A stretch of 64,000 nucleotides of DNA from Hymenolepis diminuta (lineage: Eukaryota; Platyhelminthes; Cestoda; Cyclophyllidea; Hymenolepididae). The position numbers and the translations under genes were made by a program. The stretch lies in NCBI GenBank assembly GCA_900708905.1, contig CAADRB010000055.1, forward strand, positions 461,067 to 525,066, written 5' to 3'. Shown here piece by piece: positions 13,301 to 26,655 of this stretch. How positions within the stretch are numbered: position 1 is the first letter of the stretch; each line of letters starts with the position of its first letter. Below the pieces are notes generated by a model that saw nothing but the letters and a program-made list of their open reading frames with translations, did not search any database and had not been told where the DNA came from.

Positions 13301-13660
13301 AGAATTGTCTTTATTTGCTCAAAAATCGCCTAATTTATAGTGACAAAATATGGTAATTTTACTAGTACCGTTTAGGTAGGGAGGGTATAAAGAATAAGGT
13401 AAACAATCGTTTTTTTATTTTTTACAGTCCAAACGTAAATATTTCACATTTATTTAATGAGATTAATTTTTGGTAATTGATTGTTAACCCGACTGCCCAA
13501 ATGCGATGTGATTTAATTTTCTATTCTTATTGAACACGCATTTATAATTTTGTAGTTGCGACAGTGCCACCGGTTCTGGTCACATTACTAAAGTATATTA
13601 CATGAGTCTGAGTTTGGTCTTATATTATTGACCGAAGAGATATGCCCGGCTCTTGTTCGC

Positions 13661-13790
13661 CACCGCTGAGGCGGCGATCAATATGAACGTCTGATAAGCC
13701 AAACACTAGAGGTTCAATACGCAATAAAGGACTGACCTTATACGATTTTCTCGCCTGAGTATTCTAGATCCCATTTATCGCTCAAAGAGG
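13661..13790 (+). repeat. tRNA-like SINE relic (copy C)
   Basis: The segment GGCGGCGATCAATATGAACG is followed by TCTGATAA and, about 25 bases on, a B-box-like AGAGGTTCAATACGC. The order and spacing match copy B at 5734. The sequence is too diverged to be a tRNA gene. Confidence 0.3.
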
Positions 13791-16700
13791 ATTATTAGTA
13801 AACCCTACTATTAAGCAGATTTAGGAATAACTATCATCATATCTTCCTGAAAATACCACAACATCTCTTTAGCTCTAAACATGCATTTTATTTGTACAAA
13901 TTCATTTCTTAAAATTTATTTCTCTCAAATGAAGACCCTGCAAATTAAAAAGTTAAATATTTACTGTTAAAAGTTAATTCGAGTGGAAAATGTTAAAAAA
14001 TGGCTTTAAAGATGTTGTGCAGAAATTATGCAATGCTTTTTTGTGAAGGTTGATATTTAGGAAATCAAGTCCAAGACTGATGATGCAAAGTTTTGCCCTT
14101 TGAAGACGATGTATATATTGTAATTGTTCAAACTTGGCAACTTTGCTAAAATAACCTCTCGAATCTAACAAATATATCAATAAAATTTCTCATCGAAGTA
14201 AGTGATCATAGAGCACTCATCAAAGAGCACTCTGATCATAACTGACGGGGCTGAATCAATCTAAACTAGAGAATTCATTTACATAAACACCTCAGTATGC
14301 TGAGAGAACAGGTAAAGCCATATGCGGCGATTAAACTATTTGGGGACAGCTACGAATCTATTCTCATTTTGTTAACAAAAGCTTAAGAAATATATGCATG
14401 TACTGTCACTGTCCGAATGAAAGAGTTGCTTTAAAAGGAATGACTGTGAAAGGGTGGTTGTGGAAGATAGCCACTACTTTATATCTGATTTGACGATTTC
14501 TGTTTGAAACATTTATAAACCTAGCATATTCATATTAGAAATATATAATAATACTTTATAACAAATTAGAAACGACATATTATTCAAAGTAGTTTATTGC
14601 AAGTTAATAAATTTGGTTATTATTTATTTATTTATTTCATTCTTATGTTAATTATGAAAAAGGAGATAACTGTATTTAATCATAACCATAATTAAATACT
14701 CGTAATTTATTTCAATGCCCTTTTTCAATAAACAGCGTTGTTTATTAAAATCAAGAATTTTCAAATCTATAAAATTCAAAATATATGATATAATTCCCAG
14801 CAGATAAGCGCAAAATACATCACAATAGCCTAGATTCGAACCACCAAGTCGACAATTTAAATTACGAATGAGAAAATCTCTCATAAACAAAAGCAACATT
14901 TTTCTCAATTCTCTCCATTTCATGCGGTAGGTGGGATTCAGCTAGGCCAAGTCAGTGATAATTTAAGGATAAATGGGAGAATTTTTTATTCCTTTGCATA
15001 TACAGATAATAATTCAAATTTCTGAGTTGTTTATTTGTCACTTTTTCTGAATTTCCTATTTCAAAATTTAAAGAACATGGAAAATGGCAAATAAAATACA
15101 AGATTATTATGGAATCATTTTGATTAGCATTCACTGAGTCGGGCTTTGAAAAAATCTCCAAGATGGCATCAAGTAACTGGTTTTGACTATGGGAAAAATA
15201 TTTTCCTGTTGGCGGTTCGACAAATCATGTAGTTGAATCAACTCAATAGACTAGATAACGCAAACATGAATTCACTCAGAACTTAGGAGCCAAATGCTGA
15301 AAAATTCGGAATTTGGGACACATGATCATAAGGCATTTTATAAACAATTTAACGTATTAGTAATCGCAATTTCAAACAGCACAAACCATCCGATGCGTTA
15401 ACTTAAATCCTTAAAGTAAAATTTGTAAACAACCTCCAGGCCGCGCAATTTATTTCACATTTTATGAAAGACTTGAATGCGCAGTTTTCTTAATTCTAGA
15501 AGATAGAAAATTTCCCACATTAGAACACATTCACTTATGCATCGATGAGAGGTGAAAATTACCTTAAAAAAATCAAAACTGCTGCCGACCTTAGGTTGCA
15601 TCAACACCTATATTGAAATGAAGATGGGAGAAGCATCATAAACTAACCTTTTAAACGCGGTCAAGTTCAGATGCACTCTTCTGATTTCGAAAAATTAAAG
15701 CCGTTTTAAAATGTGCATTTAGCAAATATAAATCGCAACACAAGTGTCTCCCAAATTTGGTGCTATGCGAATTAAATTCTCCCAGGCATCTCGAAGAAGA
15801 TAGAATGATACTAATAGCATTTTGAGCTCCTCATTTTTCAGGACTAAGTATTAAATTTGAAATTTTTCCTCATCATAGAATTCAATTCCCAGGGTAATTC
15901 GTATTTCGATACAAGCGCTTGCTTTTCGTCTTCATATTTGGATTGAATAGACTAGAACAGTGTGGAAGTATAATTATTTTCATTTAATATTTATGTAACC
16001 GGAAATATTCTGCGTCCGGTAAAAAGGTTTCGAAACCCTAGCTTTAGTTCGAAGTCTGCAAATTTTTTTGAATTACCGTGGATGTAGATAGATAATACGC
16101 ATTGTAGTAAAAAAAATCCCATTTCGATATTATAAATTTTAGTTTTCATCAACTCAGATGATAGTATTTGTATGGGTTACACCAGCAATACTTATAATAT
16201 AAGTTACGAATATGTGAGATTACCTATAACCTTGAAAATTTCAAATTTATTGGCCTAATATCCGGTTATCGCCGCTGCTCATCGACAAACGTCTGGCATT
16301 TCTCAGTGCTGTTAGCATGTATCCTGTAATAGGTTTATCAAGGTAACTATATGACATTTTATTCTCTTTCTGCTGCTTTGAAAAAAGAGTGCTTCGAGAG
16401 TTATTAACCAAATTTGTAAAATTATAATGGTTTTCTAAGATACTTGCCGACAAAGAGTAGAAAATGTAAGAACTAATCAACGGGTGAATCTTAAAGTTGA
16501 ATTCACCAAGTAATTTAAATATAACAATGTAATTTATTGTCCATAAACATCTATTTTGAATCACTGAAAATCGGATTTGTACTAATTCGCGATCGGTCAA
16601 TGACCTTACGGTAAAACATTTTCGGTTTATCGAATTTAAAAACTTGTGTTATAGTTTCCATCAATAGATGAAGAAGCTAATTCATTTGGACTCAAAAATA

Positions 16701-18073
16701 ACTTAAGTTAATTAAATTACAGTTCATGGCTAACCAATGAAACGTTTGCCATCAATGAAATTTGTTCTTGACTATAAAGGAGAAAAATTATGATGAATGC
16801 GCCTTTGGGCGTTACCTCAATGGGGATCACATTGAAATAAAGCCAAGCGACGCCCAATAAGAGATAATTTCATGAAAATTAGCAAATTCCTTGAACAAAT
16901 TAATATTTTTTACTAAAATGCCCTTCTGTTATGTATTAAAAAGTTGTCCCCCCAATGTCATTATCCGGTGTCTCTAATTCCAGTTTCAATTTAAAGAATG
17001 ATAATAATGGAAATCTAAAATAAAGAAAAATGGGCATATTTCACAGCCTTAAGGACCATAATCTGTAGGCCACTTTAAGTTGATTTGTTGATGTTGCCAC
17101 CCGGGTTGTTAATTATAAGGCTGTTTTAGTCTTAGCCAAATCACCAGATTTATCGAATGCAATTTGTTCTATTTCCTAGAACATGACAAATGTTTACACT
17201 CTGCGAATTAGCTTAGTAGTTTAGGACAAACTATAAGCCCTAAATTGTTGCATAGGCTAAAGCTCTGTCTCCACTAAGTGGATAACTTATATCCATGAAG
17301 ATTTCAAAAAGCCTATATTTTCTTTTAACTTCACTAAATGTACATTAAACGCTCCACCAGGATTTGTAGGTTTAAAAATTAATTAGAATTCTAGCTATTG
17401 TTGAAAGTGACCATTAATCTGAAGAAGAAAAATTTTTACCGACTTCCCGCTATGCTGATGGATTTTTTGCCGATATTTTATCACGTAAAAGAATCTCCAG
17501 TTTTTTTCACAAGTATTTATCCTTAATTCTACCGAGGTCAAAACTTGGTTGGTTTATTTATTTGAACAAATAAAACTGGAATAAGCCTAGAATGTATGAA
17601 TTTGGCAAATTAGAGGTTGATTACTTTATATAACTTTTCCATACATGATCTGGTTAGTAAGTATCCTCTACTATATGCATTGTTGCTAACAAGTTGTTAT
17701 CTTACATTCTTCTAGAAGATTAACCCAGTTTAAACAAACTAATTCGTTAAAATATTAACCCTGCTTCGAGTTAATCATATTAGCTCCCAAACACAGTATT
17801 AACACAATCTTCTACTGAAATATAATGTACGTAACAACTCATTTTAGATGACATTATTAACCCTGTGACTGAGATGAGTGTATTAAATAAAAATTTCTTT
17901 TTGACCAATTAATTGGTAAACCGATTATATGGCAGCCATTGGATGGTTTTTGGCCTTTTAAATGGTTTAAAATTCTTCAGATGGCAGAATAAGTTCAAAC
18001 TAACTTTTTCAGTAATTGGATAAACAGTTAGACTTTTGTCTGAAAGAATTTAAATCACACAATGTATTCTCTA

Positions 18074-18115
18074 TAATATATATTATTATATAAATAATGT
18101 AATATAATGTATTAT
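18074..18115. repeat. AT-rich simple sequence
   Basis: A run of TAT/ATA units of about 40 bases with interruptions. It is low-complexity DNA with no associated feature visible. Confidence 0.6.
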
Positions 18116-18999
18116 GCCCATTCCAAATCAACTGATCATGTTCAGCTTTTATTAAAAATACGGGTTTTGCAGAGAGATGCACTTATGCCCATATAACATT
18201 AAAAAAAGGAGAGATCGATATCTAAATTTAGTTCACATAGGTATCGGTAGCATTTATTCCAGAAAAGGCTCTCTCAGACTGAATATTATGCTCTGCAGAA
18301 GCTTAACTTTGAAAGCAGCATTGTGACCAGGTGGACAGGAAAGGGAATGTGGAAACTCAAATTCACACTTATGCAAACAAATCCCAATTGGTATAATATC
18401 TGAAGAAAGTGCATATCAGAAGGTGATAAGTTCTTAAGATTAGATGATTGCGCCCATTCCACCCACGCAGCTGCAGAGCGTTTGGCTGGTAAAATGATGA
18501 GAATTAAGGATCCAATCTTATTTTAGTACTGCCATATTATATGACTGAAAAAGATGAAATTTTTCCCACTTTTAAAAGTGAAAGATTATTATGTGTAAAA
18601 CTAATGTTAAATATTCATTTCAAAATATCTTCGAAGATTTAAAACATTAGATTTAAGATGATAAGTCAATCAGGCTTTGGTTTTCTTACCCTTTTCTTAT
18701 TATTAATGCTAAGCTTGTTTTTTCATGGGCTGTAGCTATTTTTTCAGACAAGATATCCACCTTATTCATAAATAGAGAATGTGAAGGCCCACGAAAGATA
18801 GCATTGCATTGCATAATTCCGTATGTGATGGCAATTATTCTTCGCAATTCCAGAAACAATACTCCATTTTTATTTCATATTAGAATCATTTTTCAAGATA
18901 TACTTGACAGAGAAATATATTACTATCCGTAATATATTCAGTCTAAAATATGACGGAAAATTAAATATAACTCGAGTTGGATTCAGACCTATTCCCTCC

Positions 19000-19270
19000 A
19001 CAAAACTATCGATCTTTCTAAGGGCTAACAGAGTACAGAAGCTTTTCCCAAAATGAGAAGTTCCAGAGTTAATTTGAGCAAGTGTGGATGAGAGTGGAAG
19101 AAAGGAGTAGATTGGCGCATTCGAAATTAGAAGAGTATGGTAAAAGCGAGTTGAACCTGGATTGAACTAAACTGGGTTTACAGAGAAGTGAAAAGGAAAT
19201 TGACCAATTTCAGACTCATTGTGCGTTGATGATCATCCAAAAAATATCATTAACTGACAACTAGAATACA
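19000..19270. repeat. Purine-rich dispersed repeat relic
   Basis: A purine-rich stretch with AGGAAATTGA in the middle and CTGACAACTAGAATACACTA at the end. The order of pieces resembles 37060-37310, which also has AGGAAATTGA and ends in CTGACAACTGGAATCTCATT. The similarity was noticed by eye and is degraded. The mobile element family is not identified. Confidence 0.3.
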
Positions 19271-22200
19271 CTAAAACTTTGTACTTCATAACGGTCAACT
19301 TTTCATTTTGCCTCCTTTTTGATTCGCCATACAAGATGATCGAAAGGTAAATACCTTGAAAGATTTCAGATGTTTAGTTGCCTAAAAATTTGCCAAGTTA
19401 TCGGGATACCGTTGGGCTCAGAAACCATAATCGATCATTACATAATTAGACGCATTTATCGATACAAAGATCACCATGAACTAGTAATCAAAAATCAAGC
19501 CCACATGTTCTGTGACGGAGTCCTGAGAAGTTTAAGAATCAGTACAATTCGATTCTTAAATGCACTATCATGCTATTTGCATCCTTTTCATAATCCACGG
19601 TAATGAAAGAATAAATATAAAATAAATTATTTAATTCCAAAATAAGCACCAATTTCACGATTTGGCATCACTAATAATGCATACCTTTTTCTGCATTTCG
19701 CTTTAGATCTGAGGGCTGTCAATAAAATTAAATGCACATGATTAACCGCGCGAAAAGTCAATAAAATTTTACGTTGTTCGAATTTAGCCTTATTTATTTG
19801 ACTATTTTGTTGAGGTAAATAATGCCAAATGTATCGAACCATTTTGAATATTTCACAATTTAAAAAAGAATGAATCATAAAATTAAGAATTCCTCTGGAA
19901 TAACAGATGCATTGCAACTGAAAAGTTATTTAAATTCTTCAGTAAGATTCAAAAATTAAAAATTACTGAATTTTTGGCATTCTTTTTCTTTTGGAATCTT
20001 ATTAATAGGTTATTTATCGCATCTGGAGTATTTTAGGAGAATGTCAATTTATTTTAGATAAGGGGGACATCCGCTAGGATGATTTAACTAAAGTAAACTA
20101 TATTTTAAGGATTCTATTATGGGTTCTGTTAATTTAACTGCCAGCAAGAAAAGAGCTTCCATAAATAAATTGTTTGGAAGGATATAAGACACTTTGACCG
20201 GAACAGATCCTTTTACAAGTCTAAAGATCTTCACTAAGGGAATACAACTAGAACTTCTTTTCCCAAATCAACAGTTCAGTGTTCGTGTGTGTATTTTAGA
20301 CCACCAAAATTTGGGGGAGAGGGTGAAGAAGAAATAAAAGCTGAGAGGAATACAAAGAGTCTGTGCAGAATGGATGAAAACCGGTGAGAAACGCAGGAGG
20401 CTGACTTAAGTCAACAAAACAGTTACGAGCTCAGACCAATAATCGACATATGGTTATGCATTGAGAAAAGTGGTAAAATGCACTTTTATTCATTACTGGA
20501 TATTGGATATATTGCGTATTTGAACATCCCAGGGTGAGAGTAAAAATTACTGATATTAGATTATTTGAGTCCCGACGATTTCGGCTGATTCTAGTGAACT
20601 CAATGGAAGTATGCCAAGAAAGGTATACTAAACGTCATAATCCAGCTCATGGTAGATCAATAGTAGGCTTATTCGCAGATTCTCAAATTTAACTCTTTTG
20701 TTTTATCAGGTTTCCTCATAACGAGAAATACAAAAAACGGTTTAGGCAAAGATCAATACAAAATCAGTTCTCTTATCTTATAAAAAATTAATTTTAAAGT
20801 GTCTCGTTACTGCATTGTGCATATGACACAAATGATGGTTGGAATAACTCAAAAATTGGTCAAAAAACATTATCTGTTAGGTAATTTTGTTTGCAATTTC
20901 CAGTAGAATTGAAAGCAGAGCTTATTACATTTTAATCAACTTTTTTAGCACTAGCAACAACAAATGCTAGCTCCATCTTGCTCTTCACATCCCTTCTCTA
21001 AATTTGATAAATGCGACACAACTTCTCCGTACCTACCTTCTTGTCTAGCATGAAGATTATGAATAAATCACCTCATCATTTCATTCTCAGTTTCAATTTT
21101 ATTCCTGTTGATTCGGTAAAGATAAGTGATAATTTCTCCCTGATTTCTGCATCTCAAGGTGTGAACTGCAAATATTTGACAAATTTTAACAAGTACAGTA
21201 GTGTGAAACAAAATAATGGATTAAATTAAAGCAATGAAATTCGGCTGTGGTTAGAATTACATTATTATGTCAGTTAAAAGACGCGAAGTTGGCAGTATGG
21301 TTGTGCTTAGGCCCACCACACTGAGTCTTAAGACTCAATGAAATCTTTATTGATATACATTTTAGTAATGAGATTTATTCCACTTTAAGATGAAAATTAA
21401 GACGAAACAGATTTGTCAAAAAAACTAATTGACAATTTAAATGCCATGAAGAATCAAATCATACAAGTTAACATTGATACTCCTTGTAAAAAATAAATTA
21501 AACATTTAACAGCAAAGGTTAGATGGATTTATAAAATATTTCATTTTTTAATTCCAGAAAAGTGCCTCTATACTTTGAATGAAATCTGAAAATTACGACA
21601 ACACGCAAAGGATGGCGATGAATATAAATAAATTGAAAAGTGGAGAGGGGGAAGGCATAATAAAACAGCCTTAGAGGACGATGTTTTAAGAATTGGTTCC
21701 AATAGTGTGTGCATGTTTTCGAAATTTTGAAAAATATATACGCTGAAAAAGTATTCTAATATGAAATAAAACAGCATTGTTTCTGTAATTATGAAAGCAT
21801 AATTGCCATCACGTCTGTAGGAAGGAAATTTAATGCCGTCTTTCGTGAGTATTAATATTCTGTTTATGGATAAGTAAATAAACTGAATGAAACCGTTGCA
21901 GTCTATAAAATATTGCACGCTTAACTTAACAATAAGACATTAGATAAAAAGGAAGACTTACTTAAATTATTTACCAAAACGGAATAAAAAGATAATATGA
22001 TTCTAATTCCGAAATTGCATGACGAAATATTTGTTTAAGTCAGTTATACTTTGTAGGTTCCTAAACGAAGACTCAAAATGTCTGAATCACTCCTAAACAA
22101 CGTGAAATTTATTTCTGGTATTATAAATGCCGAAAGTTCATTAAAGAGATTTAGCAAAGTGACGCTTATTCTAAAAACTAACAGGATAAAATCTATCAAT

Positions 22201-22437
22201 CACTAAACAGAATTGAAGCCTAGTGAAAATTGTTACCAAGCTGTTAACTTAATCGATTTTGAATCCCTCGGAAATCAAACGTTTAGAATTTATCATATTT
22301 CTGTAATGATATACTTCTTTCCTCATCTTCTTAATCTAGTAATATCGATTCGAGCCAACCCAGGCGAGAAAGCAGAAGTCAAATTTCAGAAGAAAATCGG
22401 ATTTAATCCATAATCCATATTCAACGAATGAACCGTT

Positions 22438-22560
22438 AGTATGATGGGAATCAAATCATGAAATTTGAGTTTCGGAATAATCGGATATTATTAACTGAAT
22501 TATATCTTCTACGGGAAATAGGACAATTCAGTGCTTCCAGAACTCAATTAAAGCAAGATT
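22438..22560 (+). repeat. Dispersed repeat relic, partner of 54880-54975
   Basis: This stretch shares an ordered series of similar pieces with 54880-54975: ATCAAATCATGAAATTTGAG against ATCAAATAATGAAATTTAAG, then TTCGGAA, a GGATAT/GGATAA piece and a shared CAATTAAAG/CAAATAAAG end. Two diverged copies of one interspersed repeat are the simplest reading. Confidence 0.4.
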
Positions 22561-25500
22561 CTCGACATTTGGACATTATTATATATCCCCACTTCAACCC
22601 TTAATGGATTACTCGTTATTTTCCCTTGATTAAAACTTCTAGCAATTTTTAGTATTGTCAAAATAAGAAAAAATTAATGAAAAGTACGTTGCTAATATTC
22701 GGATGTAATTTTCCAATCAAGATCATTCAGTGGCACATTTCCCATTAAAAATATTATCTTACATATTCGGCAAAAATTTGAAGCCTGTTCCGTTTATGTC
22801 ATGTCATATTTAGCAGAACGTAATATTAAATTATAACAACTTTCTCTCTACTTACCAATGCCTTTCTTCTAAACGTTCAACGTGATCTACTAAACATTAG
22901 AACAGATAAATATCAATCGAACTTTTGAACTTCGCTAACGGCGCATATAAAATAGCACTAATCCCAGGCAATGCTACTCTTATAGTCTGACTGAATCTGG
23001 CTTAGAGATTCTTTTTACGATCCAAAGATCTTAAAGGTTAACAGGATGCAATAACCTTTTGCAAATCAAAGGGATCAATGGAGTATTGGATGATCACAAA
23101 GGAAAGAGAGCAAAGAGAAGGAGCAGATTAGTATGAAAAATGAAAAACAGTTGCCCGACCTCATTAGATTTCAACCAGAGGTTTATATAGCGAAATTTAA
23201 ATATGGCGAGAACTTAGCAAACTTCTTTGACAAATTTTTAATAGCGATCTGAAGCGAGGTCACGAATTTGCCATAAATTTTGAAAATTGAATAAAAATGT
23301 GGATACTACACATGGCAGTGATGACTATGGCGAAGGGATATGGATCTTATTCCATTCTTGCGTGAGAACTGTAATAGAAGTCATTAATTCCAAACCTTCG
23401 CAATTTACGAACTATCACTGAAATTATATTAAAGGATAAAATGTGTTATTTGGATTTGTAAGTTTACTTTTGATGATTTTTTTCAACCTTAAAACTGAAG
23501 GAATATGAAATAAAAGATTTAGATTTTGTATCAGTTAAATTAAGTCTAAAATAATCGTCCATCAACGCAACAAATTGGGAAATTATATTTCATCCAAACT
23601 GTTTACTAAAAATTAACAATTTTAAGAGGGGACTTAGGTCATTATTTTGTTTTCACAGATGATGATTATGATAACATCTTGACACAGAAAAATAGAAAGT
23701 ACATAGGTGGTTAAATGCCCTATTTATCTACATGTTCTATATTGCAGTAAACTACGTTATAATGCCTCTAAAGCAATCTTTTCTGCACCCTTAACGTCTC
23801 CATTGTTTTACTACTCATCGATAATGCACCTCGTTATAACAAACTGCAGAATGCTGTTAACTAGTAGTGACATTCTTGGAATCTGTCGGTGAAAAATCTA
23901 CGATCACAATGATAGATTTGCATTTGTCAATTAATTTATTACCTGCGAGATATTTGAACGTCGGAAATTACTTTATCTCAACAGATTAACAAGTTTTCGA
24001 AAGAATTAGTATCTGCTATATTTTAGCGAGAATCGGCTCTCAAAACTTATTGACGCTATTCCCAGAGACCGCCTTGGACCTAGAAACTCGGATTAAGAAG
24101 ACAAAAGTCTCGCACTTCAATGACAACCCTCTTCCTTTTTCTCACTTACTTATCTCCGCATGCATGGGGCATTAGATTATAGCACTAATTGGTTGTCCAT
24201 CTATCCAATAATTGCATCAGTGCCTAAATTGCATTCCAATAATCGATAATCCAGTGTAGAACTGTAAAGTCTGTGAATTTTGTATAATTGCACTGAAAAT
24301 ATTCGAATCGGCATTGTGTTAACATCTCCATTGTATATATCTCATTCAGAACTGCCTGAATTCATTTCAGTTAGGGACTCAATGATACTGCTTTATATTC
24401 AAATCAAGCATTGGAAAAAGTTTCCCTAAATGGACCTGAAAATTGCATTTTTTTATAATTTCTGCAATTCGGATATGCCAATCACACTTTTAATCAACTT
24501 ACACCAGGTGACCTTACTATCCGACCTCCTGTAATTTTGACCCCTGAAAACTCGTTTTTGGGGATTTTATCGAGTTTTATCTTTTGAGAATACGAGCTTT
24601 ACTGGCCAACTTTTGAAAACTAAGAGGTGAGGAAGAATCAATCTTTATACCCGACCCTAGTAAATCAACATAGAAAGGGAAACACAAAGCCTCAATGAAA
24701 TCGCTGTTCGACGACGGCAAATGTATTCCGTGTCTACCAATAAATAAATTCACCTACGTTCACAATGGCTGATATACTCCTCCCAATAATGATAATCCTC
24801 AGTGCATGTGAAAAAAATAACAAACTATACTTGTCAAAAATGTTTGGAAGGATATCGACCATATGCAAGTGTTATCTGGATTATGAGGAAATTCTATTGC
24901 CATACCAGATGCCTCGACCTTAGTTTGTTCGTTCCCAAGTCGAGTGAGCAACCTCCAAGTTTGATCTCATTTCGTTATCTGTACGCACTGTTATCCTATT
25001 TGTTGATTGTACAGTTAACTAGCCGTCATACTTCTAAATGACTGAACTAGTCATTTTCAATGGTTCCCAACGTGATATTCCCTTCCCTTGTCTCTTGCGA
25101 CTGGAAGATTTTACCATCTGCCACATAAGGAGGTAGGACATTATTAATATACCAACATAGGCTTATACAAAACTCAATTCAAAGAACCAAGTGAATTTTG
25201 CGCTTTATAGTACTCAAAATTACTCCTATCGGGTCATCAGAACCAAAACAAGTCGCTTATTGTTCTGCACAGACAACATAAATGTAGTCCGAAACCAATC
25301 AAATGACCTAACTATTAAAACAGGTCATGGATTCGATGTCCAGTGATTGGAGGGCCCAACCGCACTACTTAAGTTTGGCTAATAAAAAGTGTGGTAATAT
25401 TCGGGTTTCTCACCTAGGAGACTCCTTGATGCTACTTCTCTACCCAATATGTACGTCGAAAAACACCGTCTTAAACGGGCTTGGTAATAACTATTACTTA

Positions 25501-26655
25501 ACTAGGTTTATCACAAAAACTTCTCATTTTATATTGCATTACTCCATAATCCCAAATCGCGTAATTTTAACCGATTAAAGCCAGTGGATATCGAATCCAG
25601 ACGACGTTTAATCAATTTAATTCGATAAAACATCCCCGGAGTATATTTGAATTCCACTTCGTGAGGTTAAAGCATAAAAATTGCCAATCATTCCCTAGTT
25701 ACTTAAACTATTTTGACTTAACTTCACATTCCAATGGCAAATATTTCTAATTTACAAGTGCACGAGTAAGCTTTCTTTGTCGCCCCCATACTTGCCTCAT
25801 TCTGACTGTGAATACCGGAAAAGTTGGAAGAGCAGTAGCTTATCCTTTAAAATTACCAGTATCCTAAGTTCAAGCTTCTCCATGCCACAACATACACAAA
25901 CGTAGCAAAGACTGCTTGAGAAGGCTTTACCCGCCTAAAGATGGGACGCTTACGCTTTCAGGCTCAAAAGACTGTATATTCGTAAGTTCAAAGTTAAAAG
26001 TAAATTTAACTTATTAGTTCAATTCTTACTACATGATCCAAAACCCTCCAACTTTGCACAACATATACCTCCACAAGCCTTGAACCCACGGGCCACATTA
26101 CATTTCGAACACACACAAAGAAAACAAAATTAAAATATCCAGAAATATTGCCGTATTCTACCATAGGCGCACACATATTTCAGCAGCAGAATTTATGACG
26201 GTGAGCGCGAGTGGATGGGTGTGCTATACATATTCAAAAATAAATAAAAACATACACAATTTTTACACAAGTTTAGAATGTGAGATAGGAGATAGAGAGC
26301 AAGAGAAAGGAAGACACAGGCAAAAGCTAACTCGATCGACTGCCAGAGGCAAAGAGTACACCAAAAAGGCCTCGGAACGGAACTTCAGCAAATGTACACA
26401 CGCACGCAATACCATCTTTTGCCTGTACGAAAATGAAACAGAGTTATGTACAAGGTAGTGATAGACTGATTAATTGTGTGGTGCATAGTGACTATACACA
26501 CACGCAATTCGATATTAAATCCGATAGAACAATGAGGGAGGAGAAAGAGGATAAGGAGCTGCCTCAGTAGTAGGTGGAGAGGGATACATACCAATATTAC
26601 TCTACTCCAATCCAATAAAATATTTACGAATATAAACACAGTACGATTAACAAGC

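Larger units (their letters stand above)
10309..26655. other. Long gene-free AT-rich stretch
   Basis: About 16 kb follow the stop codon of the plus-strand gene. Open frames are short and hydrophobic or random in composition, and I found no pair of exons with matching splice phases. The stretch holds degraded dispersed repeats (near 13661, 19000-19270, 20220-20460 and 22438-22560) and short AT-rich simple sequence around 14621 and 18078. The 3' untranslated regions of both flanking genes should lie at its ends, but I cannot place their poly(A) sites. Weakly coding or rapidly evolving exons could have been missed. Confidence 0.45.

Noticed and set aside
24802..25041. 79-codon frame with a CxxC motif as a zinc-finger gene
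   Set aside because: A single CxxC with no further ligands in order, no splice sites and random composition downstream.
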